A stretch of DNA of 64,000 nt from Pseudomonas nitroreducens TX1 (GCF_000313755.1 NZ_AMZB01000118.1:1-64000); one strand, 5' to 3'. Positions 34,507 through 44,494 are shown, counted from the first letter of the stretch. The notes: generated by a model from the letters alone, not told the origin. A program made the numbers and translations.

Positions 34507-35628
34507 TCAACGCAACTCGTCGACCAGACTCGCCACCGTCACCAGCACCGCCCCCGCCAGCGCCTTCGAGCGCGCCCCGCTCCACCCGGTGCGCGCATTG
34601 GGCGCGAGGTTGTGGTCCTTGAACGGCATCTCCAGGGTCAGCGACAGGCAGTCGTAGGTGCGGCCGACATGGTTGCAGGCCAGGGTCAGGTTGGCCTGGC
34701 CCGGCGCATCCTTCGGGTAGCCGTGCACGCTCTGGAATTCGCCGTTGGCTTCCAGGCGCTCGCGGAACAGGCTTTCCAGGCGATCCAGGCGCGGCGTGAA
34801 CTCGGGGTTGCCTTCGCAGCCGGCGGCGAACACGAAGGGAATTTCCTCGTCGCCGTGCACGTCGAGGAACAGGTCCACGCCGTACCGGGCCATCTGCTCC
34901 TGCACGAACAGTACTTCCGGGCTCTCCTCGGCGCTGGGCGCGGCCCAGGCCCGGTTGAGGTCCTTGCCGGCGGCGTTGGTGCGCAGGTGGCCGTGGAAGG
35001 CGCCGTCGGGGTTCATGTTGGGCACCAGGTAGAAGTCGGCACGCTCCAACAGGCGCTGGATGTCAGGGTCGCCGGATTGCAGGCGCTCGATCAGGCCTTC
35101 CATGAACCATTCGGCCATGTGCTCGCCGGGATGCTGCTGGGCGATCAGCCAGATCCTGGACGCCCCTGCCCTGCCATTGCCGATACGCAGCAGCGGCAAT
35201 GCGCGATTCTCCAGGCTGTAGCCGGTGGCGAGCAGTTCGGCACCGTTGGCCAGGGCGCGTTTGACCAGCTCGGCGTGGCGCTCGCGGCTGTAAGGCTCGA
35301 AGTAGGCGAACCAGGCCTGGGGTTGCTCGGCGGTGAGGCTGAAGTGCAGCCCGTTGGAATCGTAGGTGCTGGGCACGCGGAACCAGTCGCGCTGATCGAA
35401 GGAGGCGACAGCGTTGTAGCCCGGCCAGCCGCCGGTGTAGCTGGAGCCGGGGGTATTGGTCAGGCTGAATTGGTAGTGCTGGCCGGGCTGCAGGCCCTCG
35501 GCCTTGAAGTGGAACCACTGGAAGTGCGGGCTTTTCGTGTCCGGGCGCAGAGCCAGGCGCACGTGGCGCGGGTCGCTGTCGTCGATGACCTGGATGTTGC
35601 CGCTGTCGAAATCGCAGTCGATCTTCAT
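34507..35628 (-). CDS. M14 carboxypeptidase of the cytosolic carboxypeptidase (CCP/AGBL) type
   Basis: 373-residue zinc carboxypeptidase. The N-terminal beta-sandwich typical of bacterial CCPs spans about residues 1-120. The catalytic domain has the zinc motif QQHPGEHMAEW (H-x2-E), RTNAAGKDLNRAW with the substrate Arg, DVHGDEE with the third ligand His, and the catalytic Glu in LTLEMPFK. It resembles the P. aeruginosa CCP of about 375 residues, whose natural substrate is not established; eukaryotic relatives remove glutamates from tubulin. Monocistronic and divergent from lpd. Confidence 0.9.
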   Translation of the reverse strand: MKIDCDFDSGNIQVIDDSDPRHVRLALRPDTKSPHFQWFHFKAEGLQPGQHYQFSLTNTPGSSYTGGWPGYNAVASFDQRDWFRVPSTYDSNGLHFSLTAEQPQAWFAYFEPYSRERHAELVKRALANGAELLATGYSLENRALPLLRIGNGRAGASRIWLIAQQHPGEHMAEWFMEGLIERLQSGDPDIQRLLERADFYLVPNMNPDGAFHGHLRTNAAGKDLNRAWAAPSAEESPEVLFVQEQMARYGVDLFLDVHGDEEIPFVFAAGCEGNPEFTPRLDRLESLFRERLEANGEFQSVHGYPKDAPGQANLTLACNHVGRTYDCLSLTLEMPFKDHNLAPNARTGWSGARSKALAGAVLVTVASLVDELR

Positions 35629-35724
35629 GAATTCTCCGTAGACGCACTAACCTGAGGCGCCAAAGCCCTGCATTTTCGCCCTCCTCGCCGCGCCTGTCAT
35701 GTCTGCGTGACTTGCGCGGCAGCA

Positions 35725-35744
35725 TATATTATGTTCGTAATATA
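35725..35744. promoter_or_regulatory. AT-rich palindrome between the M14 gene and lpd
   Basis: TATATTA-TGTTCG-TAATATA, 7-base arms, in the divergent promoter region; a likely repressor operator of unknown owner. Confidence 0.45.
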
Positions 35745-35839
35745 AATTGAGTAACGCTTATCCCGAGCCTTGCGCTGGTGATCCGGCGAGTGCCGACTAA
35801 CCTCGATTCACCCCTTTTTCCTACTGCGGAGAACACTGC

Positions 35840-37240
35840 ATGAGCGCATACGATGTGATCGTCATTGGCGGCGGCCCCGGTGGCTACAACGCGGCCATTC
35901 GCGCGGGCCAGCTCGGCCTGAAGGTGGCCTGCGTGGAGGGCCGCGAAACCCTCGGCGGCACCTGCCTGAACGTGGGCTGCATGCCATCCAAGGCGCTGCT
36001 GCATGCCTCCGAGCTGTATGAAGCGGCTGCCGGCGGCGAGTTCGCCAACCTCGGCATCCAGGTCAAGCCGAAGCTGGACCTGGCGCAGATGATGAAGCAG
36101 AAGGCCGAGAGCGTGACCGCGCTGACCAAGGGCGTGGAGTTCCTGTTCCGCAAGAACAAGGTGGACTGGGTGAAGGGCTGGGGCCGCATCGAAGGGCCGG
36201 GCAAGGTCGAAGTGACCGCCGCCGACGGCAGCAAGACTGCGCTGAGCGCCAAGGACATCATCATCGCCACCGGCTCGGAGCCCTCCCCGCTGCCGGGCGT
36301 GGAAGTTGACAACCAGCGCATCCTCGATTCCACCGGCGCGCTGTCCATCCCGGAAGTGCCCAAGCACCTGGTGGTGATCGGCGCCGGGGTGATCGGCCTG
36401 GAGCTGGGTTCGGTGTGGCGTCGCCTGGGCGCGGAAGTGACGGTGATCGAATACCTCGACCGCATCTGCCCCGGCATGGACCTGGAAACCGCCAAGACCT
36501 TCCAGCGCACGCTGACCAAGCAAGGCATGAGCTTCAAGCTGGGCTCGAAGGTCACCCAGGCCAAGGTCAGCGGCAAGCAGGTGACCCTGAGCGTGGAGCC
36601 GGCCGCCGGCGGCGCGGCGGAGTCGATCCAGGCCGATTACGTCCTGCTCGCCATCGGCCGCCGCCCCTATACCCAGGGCCTGGGGCTGGAGAGCGTGGGA
36701 TTGACCACCGACAAGCGCGGCATGCTGGAGAACCACGAGCACCGCAGCAGCGTACCGGGCATCTGGGTGATCGGCGACGTCACCTCCGGCCCGATGCTCG
36801 CGCACAAGGCCGAAGACGAGGCCATCGCCTGCGTCGAACTGATAGCCGGCAAGGCGGGCGAAGTGAACTACGACGTGATCCCCAGCGTGATCTACACCCA
36901 CCCGGAAGTCGCCACCGTGGGCAGGACCGAGGAGCAACTCAAGGCCGAGGGCCGCGCCTACAAGGTCGGCAAGTTCCCCTTCACCGCCAACAGCCGGGCG
37001 AAGATCAACCACGAGACCGAGGGCTTCGTGAAGGTACTGGCGGACGAGCGCAGCGACGAGATCCTCGGCGTACACATGATCGGCCCGAACGTCGGCGACA
37101 TGATCGCGGAATACTGCGTGGCCATGGAGTTCCGCGGCGCCGCCGAAGACATCGCGCGTACCTGCCACCCTCACCCGACCCGTTCCGAGGCACTGCGCCA
37201 GGCGGCGATGAACGTGGACGGCTGGGCCATGCAGGCCTGA
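35840..37240 (+). CDS. lpd3: Dihydrolipoyl dehydrogenase (Lpd3-like)
   Basis: 466-residue flavoprotein disulfide reductase. FAD fold VIVIGGGPGGYNAAIRA, redox pair GGTCLNVGCMPSK, NAD fold VVIGAGVIGLELGSVW, and C-terminal active-site His in CHPHPTRSE. It reoxidises lipoyl groups of 2-oxoacid dehydrogenase or glycine cleavage complexes. No E1/E2 partner lies nearby, and the gene is followed by a small conserved gene, as at the lpd3 (PA4829) locus of P. aeruginosa, from which the symbol is inferred. GGAG precedes the ATG. Confidence 0.9.
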   Translation: MSAYDVIVIGGGPGGYNAAIRAGQLGLKVACVEGRETLGGTCLNVGCMPSKALLHASELYEAAAGGEFANLGIQVKPKLDLAQMMKQKAESVTALTKGVEFLFRKNKVDWVKGWGRIEGPGKVEVTAADGSKTALSAKDIIIATGSEPSPLPGVEVDNQRILDSTGALSIPEVPKHLVVIGAGVIGLELGSVWRRLGAEVTVIEYLDRICPGMDLETAKTFQRTLTKQGMSFKLGSKVTQAKVSGKQVTLSVEPAAGGAAESIQADYVLLAIGRRPYTQGLGLESVGLTTDKRGMLENHEHRSSVPGIWVIGDVTSGPMLAHKAEDEAIACVELIAGKAGEVNYDVIPSVIYTHPEVATVGRTEEQLKAEGRAYKVGKFPFTANSRAKINHETEGFVKVLADERSDEILGVHMIGPNVGDMIAEYCVAMEFRGAAEDIARTCHPHPTRSEALRQAAMNVDGWAMQA

Positions 37241-37353
37241 CCGCCGGTCGCCTCTGACGAGCGGTAGGTGCGGCGCGACAGCGCACCCGCAACCGCGCTG
37301 CAGGCCACGGATGGCGGGGCCTGCAGCGTTTCACTCGGATTAATTTGCGACTA

Positions 37354-37367
37354 GTTTGTGTACAAAC
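37354..37367. promoter_or_regulatory. Palindrome GTTTGT-GT-ACAAAC
   Basis: Perfect 6-base arms, 117 bp before the next small gene. Looks like an operator; regulator unknown. Confidence 0.4.
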
Positions 37368-37483
37368 GCGACATGGGCTGTGACTTTCTTCGACTCTGAA
37401 ACCATCAATTGCGTGAACGAACACGAAAGTGGATGAACCGCTTTCGCCACTTCGCAATGGATTACCGCAGAGAGATCACAACC

Positions 37484-37753
37484 ATGCATGCGACTCTTCG
37501 TTTCAACGAGGCTCTGCTGATCACCGGACGAGCCTTCCAACCCTTCCACTGCGTGACCTGGGTTGACCAAGGGGGCGACGGCAGCCTCGACCTGTCCGTC
37601 CTCGATCGTACCGGTGCCCGCCTGCTGGGCCTCACCCGCATTCCCAGCTCCGCCTACTCCGACCCGGAGCAGCTCGAGGGCCTGCTGAACCAGGCCCGCG
37701 ACGAGCTGAACCGCGAAGGCTACCGCCTGCAGGAATGGCACATGCCCGCCTGA
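37484..37753 (+). CDS. Small conserved hypothetical protein downstream of lpd3
   Basis: 89 residues from MHATLRFNEALLITGRAFQPF, with an acidic soluble body (DQGGDGSLDLSVLDRTGARLLGL) and a helical C-terminus ending EWHMPA. No membrane segment or signal. Upstream in-frame ATG at 37409 lacks support. A gene of this type follows lpd3 in P. aeruginosa. It ends 24 bp before a strong terminator and has its own upstream palindrome, so it is probably monocistronic. Function unknown. Confidence 0.75.
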   Translation: MHATLRFNEALLITGRAFQPFHCVTWVDQGGDGSLDLSVLDRTGARLLGLTRIPSSAYSDPEQLEGLLNQARDELNREGYRLQEWHMPA

Positions 37754-37777
37754 TCCGCAGACAGGTACCACCGAAAG

Positions 37778-37801
37778 AGCCCGGCCCCCGCCGGGCTTTT
37801 T
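37778..37801 (+). terminator. Rho-independent terminator
   Basis: AGCCCGGC-CCCC-GCCGGGCT followed by T5; ends the small gene at 37753. Confidence 0.9.
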
Positions 37802-38069
37802 CATGGGCGCTGCCAGCCGTCGGCAAGCGCTCAATTTCCCGCCTCCACCGCCGATAGCGCATTATCGGTCACTTCTGCTGCTGCATCGTTTCAGCTTCGA
37901 TTCCGAACCCTGGCTTCCCGCTCGTCCGATTCCACGCGGGTGACGCGGTTTTTGCGGTTCAAGCGACCGACAATGATGGCAATTTGCATCCATCCTGTGC
38001 TCTGCTTCGCACCGACTCATTAGTCACCCCATCCACCGGGCCTTCGGCACGCAGTACGGTCTTCGTTCA

Positions 38070-41000
38070 ATGCTCGATCTGCAGCGATATTTCTACAGTG
38101 GCGACACCCCTTCGCTGTTGGTTTTCGGCGAGCACAACACCGCGCTGGTGCTGCTCTCCGTGCTCATCGCCATTTTTGCCTCGACCATGGCCCTGCAATT
38201 GTCGGGCGTGGCGCGGCTGGCCCGCAGTCCGTACTACCGCCAGTTGGCCATCGGCACTGGCGCCGTGGCGCTGGGCGGCGGCGTGTGGGCGATGCACTTC
38301 ATCGGCATGCTGTCCTTCCAGCTCTGCGCGGCGGTGCGCTATGACCCGCTGGTTACCCTGCTCTCCGGCTTGCCTAGCCTGTTCGCGTCGTGGATTGCCC
38401 TGAATCTGCTGGCCCGGCGCAACGTCAGCCACCTTCAGTTGATCGGCGGGGGCGTGCTGGTCGGCGCCGGGATCGGTGCCATGCACTACAGCGGCATGGC
38501 CGCCATGCAGATGGCCCCGCTGTTGCGCTACAACCCGTGGATGTTCGCCCTGTCGATCCTCGTCGCCGTGGTGCTGGCGGTCATCGCGCTGTGGGTCCGA
38601 TTCGGCCTGCGCGGGCGGATGCGGCCGAACCTGGCAATACTGGTCAGCGGCGTGGTGATGGGCCTGGCCATCGCCGGCATGCATTACACCGGCATGGCCG
38701 CGGCGCGCTTCGTCGGCATGGAGGAGTTCGGCACACCCCAGGGCGTACAGGGCAGCTTCTACCTGGCGCTGGCGGTGTCCATGGCCACCATCAGCCTGAG
38801 CATCTGCGTGGCCGCGGTGAACGGCCTGTTGCGCTACCGCCAGCTGTTCCAGGAACTCCAGCGTCGACGCAAGCACCTGGATTCGCTGCTCGACGCCGCT
38901 GTCGAGGCCATTCTCACCATCGACCACAGCGGCGTGATCCGCTCGGTCAACCACGCCGTACTGCGCCTGTTCGGCTGGGCACCGCACGAGTTGGTCGGGC
39001 AGCCCATGCAAGTACTGATGAACGAGGCCTACGGTGAGCAATTCCGCGTGGCGCTTGAAAACTACAAGCGCAGCGGCGAGCGCCAGTTCCACAACTCCGA
39101 GCTGGAGCTGGAAGGCCTGACCCGCGAGGGTCGCGAATTCCCCGCACGGGTCAGCCTGGGTGTCACCGACCACGACGGCAAGCCCTGGTTCGTCGTGTTC
39201 GTCGCCGACATCAGCGAACGCCGCGAGATGGAGCAGGCCCTGCGCACCCGCGAGGAACAGTACCGCTCGCTGATTCGCAACATGCCCGGCATCGCCTTCC
39301 GCGTCCTGCCGGATGACGTCTGGAGCATCCTGTTCGTCAGCGATGCGGTCGAGGCCGTCACCGGCTGGTCGGCGCAGGATTTCATCGATCAGCGCGTCAC
39401 CTTCAACCAGCTCTACCACCCCGACGACCAGCACGCGGTGAACGAGGAAATCCGCCGCGCCATCGCCGAGGGTTGCAGCTATGTCGTCGAATACCGCCTG
39501 TTCGACCGCACCGGCCGCGAGCGCTGGATCTGGGAAAGCGGCAGCGCCTGCTACGACGAGGCCGGCAAGCCGCAGTGGATCGACGGCGTGCTGCTCGACC
39601 AGACCGAAACCAAGCTGCTGAGCAACGAGTACGAAGGCAAGGTCACCGCCATTGGCCGCGCCATGGCGCTGATCGAATTCGATCTGGACGGCCGCGTGTT
39701 GGCTGCCAACGAAAACATCCTCGAACTCTTCGGCTATACCGAGGCCGAAGTGCTGGGCCAGCACCACAGCCTGTTCTGCCCGCCGGGCACCGCGACCAGC
39801 GCCCAGTACCAGATGTTCTGGCAGGGATTGCGCGAGGGCCAGCACAGCGCCGGCGAATACCGCCGCCTGGCCAAGGACGGCCGCGAAGTGTGGATCCACG
39901 CCACCTACAACCCGATCCTCGACTTCGATGGCAAGCCGGTAAAGGTGGTGAAGCTGGCCACCGACCTCACCCCCCGCCGGGTCATGGAGCAGGAGCTGCG
40001 CAGCGCCCGCGACCGCGCCGAACAGGCCGCCGCCGCTCGCAGCAGCTTCCTCGCCAACATGAGCCACGAGATCCGAACGCCGATGAACGCCATCATGGGC
40101 TTCACCGAACTGCTGCTTGACTCGCCGCTGGAAGACAACCAGCGGCGCTACCTGACCACCGTCCAGAATGCCTCGCGCTCGCTGCTGGGGCTGCTCAACG
40201 ATATCCTCGACACCGCCAAGCTCGACCGTGGCGCCATCGAACTGGAAGCCCTCGACTTCTCCCTGCCGGAGCTGTGCGAGCAGGTCTGCGCGGCGCTGCG
40301 ACTGTCCGCCGAGCGCAAGGGCCTGAACCTGCAGATCGATTACGGCCAGCGCGCCGGCGATTACTTCCGCGGTGACCCGCTGCGCCTGCAGCAGGTGCTG
40401 ACCAACCTGCTGGGCAACGCGGTGAAATTCACCGAGCGCGGCGAAGTGCGGCTGGTCATCAGCGGCGAACCGGGCGCGCTGCGCCTGGCTATCCGCGACA
40501 CCGGGATCGGCATCGCCGCCGACCGCCTGGAGCGCATCTTCGACCCCTTCGCCCAGGCCGACGCCTCCATGAGCCGGCGCTTCGGCGGCACAGGGCTGGG
40601 CACCACCATTTCGCGCCAGCTGGTGGAGCTGATGGGAGGCCGCATCAGCGTGGAAAGCGAAGTGGGCCGCGGCAGCGTGTTCACCGTCGACCTGCCGCTG
40701 CCGGCCGGTCGCAGCGTGCAATCAACCGCCCGCAGCCACGCGCCGAGCCTGCCGCCGCTGCGCATCCTGGTGGCCGACGACGTACCGCAGAACGTCGAGC
40801 TGCTCGAGCTGAACCTGCGCCGCCAGGGCCATCGCCCGCACAGCGTCGGTGATGGCAAGGCCGCCGTGGAAGCCTATAGCGCGCAGGCCTTCGACCTCGT
40901 CCTGATGGATGTGCAGATGCCCGGCATGGATGGCCTCGAAGCCACCCGACAGATTCGCGCCATCGAACAGGAACGCGGCATGGAGGCCGTGCCGATCATC

Positions 41001-41753
41001 GCCCTCACCGCCAGCGTGCTCGACCGCGACCGGCAGAACGCCCTGGATGCCGGCATGAACGGCTTCGCCAGCAAGCCGCTGGATCTTGCCGGCCTGCTCG
41101 ATGAAATGGCCCGACTGCTCGGCGCGGCGCCGGCTGCATGCAGCACGCCAGTCGCCGAAAGCGCACCGCTGGCGACCCTGGATTGGGACACCGGGGCCCG
41201 CCTGTGGGGCGGCCCGTTACCTATGGCACGGGCCGTCCTGCGCTTCCTCAACGAGCAGGAAACCAGTCTGCTCAACTTGGAAAACTCAGTGAAAGAGGGT
41301 GATCGTGCCGCCATCACCGCCCTCAGCCACCGTCTGCGCGGCGCCGCCGCCAACCTTGCCCTGCCGCGCCTGGCCGGCGCCATCGGCGCGCTGGAAGGCG
41401 CCGCCGACCATGGCACGACTGAACAGCTGGGTACTGCGCTGGAACGGGTCCGTGCCGAATTCTCCGCCGTCCGCGAATCGCTGCCACTGGTGCCGGAAGC
41501 CGGCACCGAAGCGGTCAGTGACGTCGTGGGCGAAGTCGCTTCGCAGGACCTGCTCGATGCGCTGCAAGCCCTGCAACTGGCCCTCTCCCGGGGCGGCCTC
41601 GATGACCAGGCGCTGGAGCGTCTGCGCCGGGGTACCGCCCAGGGCGAGCACCGCGAGGCTTTCGAGGCACTGCGCTTTGCCATCGACGATTTCGATTTCG
41701 ATCAAGCCCTCGAATGGGTCCGTACCCTCGGCGCCCGCCTGGAGCAAGCATGA
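38070..41753 (+). CDS. MHYT-PAS hybrid sensor histidine kinase with receiver and Hpt
   Basis: 1227 residues. An N-terminal seven-helix MHYT sensor (about 10-250) has the three repeats MHFIGM, MHYSGM and MHYTGM, thought to bind metal and sense gas ligands. Three PAS domains follow (about 265-385, 395-520, 530-645), then HisKA with MSHEIRTPMNAIMG (His at about 666), HATPase with NLLGNAVKF and DTGIGI, a receiver with phospho-acceptor Asp about 947 in LMDVQMPGMDG, and an Hpt with LSHRLRGAA (His about 1087). This is a full phosphorelay in one chain. The next gene, a response regulator with HD-GYP, overlaps its stop by 4 bases and is the obvious output. Confidence 0.92.
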   Translation: MLDLQRYFYSGDTPSLLVFGEHNTALVLLSVLIAIFASTMALQLSGVARLARSPYYRQLAIGTGAVALGGGVWAMHFIGMLSFQLCAAVRYDPLVTLLSGLPSLFASWIALNLLARRNVSHLQLIGGGVLVGAGIGAMHYSGMAAMQMAPLLRYNPWMFALSILVAVVLAVIALWVRFGLRGRMRPNLAILVSGVVMGLAIAGMHYTGMAAARFVGMEEFGTPQGVQGSFYLALAVSMATISLSICVAAVNGLLRYRQLFQELQRRRKHLDSLLDAAVEAILTIDHSGVIRSVNHAVLRLFGWAPHELVGQPMQVLMNEAYGEQFRVALENYKRSGERQFHNSELELEGLTREGREFPARVSLGVTDHDGKPWFVVFVADISERREMEQALRTREEQYRSLIRNMPGIAFRVLPDDVWSILFVSDAVEAVTGWSAQDFIDQRVTFNQLYHPDDQHAVNEEIRRAIAEGCSYVVEYRLFDRTGRERWIWESGSACYDEAGKPQWIDGVLLDQTETKLLSNEYEGKVTAIGRAMALIEFDLDGRVLAANENILELFGYTEAEVLGQHHSLFCPPGTATSAQYQMFWQGLREGQHSAGEYRRLAKDGREVWIHATYNPILDFDGKPVKVVKLATDLTPRRVMEQELRSARDRAEQAAAARSSFLANMSHEIRTPMNAIMGFTELLLDSPLEDNQRRYLTTVQNASRSLLGLLNDILDTAKLDRGAIELEALDFSLPELCEQVCAALRLSAERKGLNLQIDYGQRAGDYFRGDPLRLQQVLTNLLGNAVKFTERGEVRLVISGEPGALRLAIRDTGIGIAADRLERIFDPFAQADASMSRRFGGTGLGTTISRQLVELMGGRISVESEVGRGSVFTVDLPLPAGRSVQSTARSHAPSLPPLRILVADDVPQNVELLELNLRRQGHRPHSVGDGKAAVEAYSAQAFDLVLMDVQMPGMDGLEATRQIRAIEQERGMEAVPIIALTASVLDRDRQNALDAGMNGFASKPLDLAGLLDEMARLLGAAPAACSTPVAESAPLATLDWDTGARLWGGPLPMARAVLRFLNEQETSLLNLENSVKEGDRAAITALSHRLRGAAANLALPRLAGAIGALEGAADHGTTEQLGTALERVRAEFSAVRESLPLVPEAGTEAVSDVVGEVASQDLLDALQALQLALSRGGLDDQALERLRRGTAQGEHREAFEALRFAIDDFDFDQALEWVRTLGARLEQA

Positions 41754-42751
41754 CGTTCACCACCCAAGATCATCGCCCCTGCCTGCTGCTGGTGGACGAC
41801 GAAGCCACCAACCTCCAGGTGCTGCGCCACATCCTGCAGGACGACTACCGCCTGCTGTTCGCCAAGGACGGCGACAAGGCGCTGGAACTGGCCAACCGCG
41901 AGCGCCCGGACCTGATCCTGCTGGACGTGATGATGCCCGGCATGACCGGCTTCGAGGTCTGCCAGCGGCTCAAGTCCGAGCAGGCCACCGGCAGCATTCC
42001 GGTGATCTTCGTCACCGCCCTGGCCGATGTGCCGGATGAGGCCAGGGGCTTCGAGGTCGGCGCGGTGGACTACATCACCAAGCCGGTCAGCCCGCCCATC
42101 GTCAAGGCTCGGGTGCGCACCCACCTGTCGCTGGTGCGCGTGGAGGAGCTACGCGAGACACGCCTGCAGATCGTCCAGCGCCTGGGCAAGGCATCCGAAT
42201 ACAAGGACAACGAGACCGGCCTGCACGTCATCCGCATGAGCCACTACGCACATATCCTGGCGCGCGCCGCCGGCTACCCGGAGAAAGCCGCCGACGATCT
42301 GCTCAACGCCGCGCCCATGCACGACGTGGGCAAGATCGGCATTCCCGACGCCATCCTGCAGAAGCCCGGCCGGCTCGACGAGCGCGAATGGCAGGTGATG
42401 CGCCAGCACCCGGAGATCGGCGCGCGGATCATCGGCGAGCACGACTCCAACCTGCTGCGCCTGGCCCGCAGCATCGCCCTCACCCACCACGAGCGCTGGG
42501 ACGGCAGCGGTTATCCCAACGGCCTGCGCGGCGAAGAGATTCCGCCCGAGGGCCGCATCGTCGCCATCGCCGACGTGTTCGACGCGCTGACCAGCGTACG
42601 CCCGTACAAACCGGCTTGGAGCATCGAGGAGGCAGTCGAGCTGCTGCGCCGGGAGAAAGGCAGCCAGTTCGACCCGGAGCTGGTGGAGCTGTTCCTCGGC
42701 TGCCTGCCCGACATCCTTGCGGTGCGCGAACGCTGGGCCGACGCCGGCTGA
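41750..42751 (+). CDS. Response regulator with HD-GYP cyclic-di-GMP phosphodiesterase domain
   Basis: 333 residues: receiver domain (DDE region LLVDDEATN, phospho-Asp in LILLDVMMPGMTG) at about 8-125, then a coiled linker and an HD-GYP domain with HxxR..H, MHDVGKIGIPDAILQKPG, HPEIGARI, THHERWDGSGYPNGL and AIADVFDAL. All metal and GYP residues are present, so activity on c-di-GMP is likely. The ATG overlaps the stop of the hybrid kinase (ATGA), so sensor and output are coupled: an MHYT signal would control c-di-GMP breakdown. Confidence 0.93.
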   Translation: MTFTTQDHRPCLLLVDDEATNLQVLRHILQDDYRLLFAKDGDKALELANRERPDLILLDVMMPGMTGFEVCQRLKSEQATGSIPVIFVTALADVPDEARGFEVGAVDYITKPVSPPIVKARVRTHLSLVRVEELRETRLQIVQRLGKASEYKDNETGLHVIRMSHYAHILARAAGYPEKAADDLLNAAPMHDVGKIGIPDAILQKPGRLDEREWQVMRQHPEIGARIIGEHDSNLLRLARSIALTHHERWDGSGYPNGLRGEEIPPEGRIVAIADVFDALTSVRPYKPAWSIEEAVELLRREKGSQFDPELVELFLGCLPDILAVRERWADAG

Positions 42752-42813
42752 GCGGCATCACGCGCGATTCCTGCTTTACTCTCTGACCTCTACCTTTGCC
42801 GAGAGCAAGCAAG

Positions 42814-43359
42814 ATGAATGCGAAACAGCACGATGCCCTGCTGGCGACCTTGCAGGCCCGCTTCGAACAGCATCCCGAGCGCCACCGGGGCATCGACTGG
42901 GCGGACGTCCAGGCACGCCTGAAGGCCGCCCCGGCCAAGCTCAAGGCCCTGGAGCAGATGGAAGCCACCGGTGGCGAGCCCGATGTGGTCGGCCGCGAGA
43001 GCGCCAGCGGCGCCATCCTGTTCTTCGACTGCTCTGCCGAAACCCCGGCCGGGCGCCGCAGCCTGTGCTACGACCGCGAGGCGCTGGACGCGCGCAAGAA
43101 AGACAAGCCCGCCGGCTGCGCCACCGAATTGGCCGCGCAGATCGGCATCGAGCTGCTGGACGAGGCGCAGTACCGCCAATTGCAGGAGCTGGGCAGCTTC
43201 GACCGGAAGACCTCCAGCTGGCTGCGTACACCGGGCTCCATGCGCAAGCTGGAGGGCGCGCTGTTCGGCGACCGCCGCTACGAGCGGGTTTTCACCTACC
43301 ACAACGGTGTGCAGTCCTATTACGCTGCACGGGGCTTTCGCGGCGTGCTGAAGGTCTGA
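42814..43359 (+). CDS. DUF4256 family protein
   Basis: 181 residues, cytoplasmic. The pattern ALLATLQARFEQHPERHRGIDWADVQARL, then the C-terminal SFDRKTSSWLRTP..RKLEGALFGDRRY..VFTYHNGVQSYYAARGFRGVL, is that of DUF4256, a conserved family without known function. Two Cys lie mid-protein (FDCSAETP, GCATEL). ATG 42814 is used; an in-frame TTG six codons earlier is less likely. 62 bp after the HD-GYP gene on the same strand, with no hairpin seen between. Confidence 0.8.
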   Translation: MNAKQHDALLATLQARFEQHPERHRGIDWADVQARLKAAPAKLKALEQMEATGGEPDVVGRESASGAILFFDCSAETPAGRRSLCYDREALDARKKDKPAGCATELAAQIGIELLDEAQYRQLQELGSFDRKTSSWLRTPGSMRKLEGALFGDRRYERVFTYHNGVQSYYAARGFRGVLKV

Positions 43360-43460
43360 CGGCCCGCGGCAGACGACCTGGCAAGATTCGTGGGGCGACA
43401 GACGTTGCCGCCAGCGTCGGTCACCGCCACACTCGTTGCGTCTATCGAACGAGTCTTGCC

Positions 43461-44465
43461 ATGGAACCGCCGCGCCGCATCGCCAGCCTGCTCTACCCCG
43501 AGGTCATGAGCCTGGATATCACCGGGCCGCTGCAGGTTTTCGCCTCCGCCAATGTCGAGCGCGAGCGTCACGGCCTGGCGCCGATTTACGAGCTGCTGGT
43601 GCTGGGTGAACAGGCCGGGCCGGTCGCGACCTCCGCCGGCATCCGCATTTGCGCCGATCAGGCTTGGCGCGAGATCGATCCCACCTCGCTGGACACACTG
43701 CTGGTGCCCGGCGGGCCGGGCGTGCCGACCCAATGCGAGAACATTGAGCTGCTGCACTGGCTGGCGACCGCCGAACCCCAGGTGCGCCGGCTCGGTTCGG
43801 TGTGCTCCGGTGCGCTGATCCTCGCCGCCGCCGGCGTGCTCGATGGCCGCCCGGCCACCACGCACTGGGCGAATGTCGATGAGCTGTGCGCGGGCTTCCC
43901 CGAAGTGCTTGTCCAGGGCGATCGCCTGCATACCTACGATCCGCAGCGCCGGGACGGCGACGATCATGTCTTCACCTCGGCGGGTGTGACCGCCGGCATC
44001 GATCTGGCCCTGGCGCTGGTGGAGGCAGACCTCGGCCGCGCGCTGGCTTTGGCTGTGGCGAGGCGGCTGGTGATGTTCCTCAAGCGCCCCGGCGGGCAGG
44101 CGCAGTTCAGCCACTGGCTGACCCCGGAACCCACCCGCGCGCCACGTCTGGCCGCGCTGCTGGAGTGGATCCCGGCGCACCTGGGCAACGACCTGTCGCT
44201 GGAAGCCCTGGCCGAGCAGGCCTGCATGAGCCCGCGCACACTGTCGCGAGTGTTCATCAGCGAACTGGGCATGGGGCCAGGCCGATATGTCGAACGAGTC
44301 CGGCTGGAGGCGGCGCGCGCACTGCTGCAGGACGCCCAGGCATCGATCAGCACGGTGTCGCGGCTGTGCGGCTTCGGCCATCCGGAAAACCTGCGCCGCA
44401 CCTTCCACAAGCACCTGGCGATCAGCCCCCAGGAATATGCCGAGCGCTTCGGCCAGTTGCACTGA
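43461..44465 (+). CDS. GlxA-family transcriptional regulator (DJ-1/PfpI plus AraC)
   Basis: 334 residues. N-terminal DJ-1/PfpI-like domain (about 8-185) with LLVPGGPGVP and the nucleophile-elbow region GSVCSGALILAAAGVLDGRPATTHW, followed by an AraC DNA-binding domain (about 225-330) with LSLEALAEQACMSPRTLSRVF and ISTVSRLCGFGHPENLRRTFHKH. Proteins of this layout regulate amine or small-molecule catabolism in pseudomonads; the ligand is unknown here. The DUF1272 gene starts 29 bp downstream and is probably co-transcribed. Confidence 0.88.
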   Translation: MEPPRRIASLLYPEVMSLDITGPLQVFASANVERERHGLAPIYELLVLGEQAGPVATSAGIRICADQAWREIDPTSLDTLLVPGGPGVPTQCENIELLHWLATAEPQVRRLGSVCSGALILAAAGVLDGRPATTHWANVDELCAGFPEVLVQGDRLHTYDPQRRDGDDHVFTSAGVTAGIDLALALVEADLGRALALAVARRLVMFLKRPGGQAQFSHWLTPEPTRAPRLAALLEWIPAHLGNDLSLEALAEQACMSPRTLSRVFISELGMGPGRYVERVRLEAARALLQDAQASISTVSRLCGFGHPENLRRTFHKHLAISPQEYAERFGQLH

Positions 44466-44494
44466 CAACCCAAACAACCCAAAGGAACATCGCC

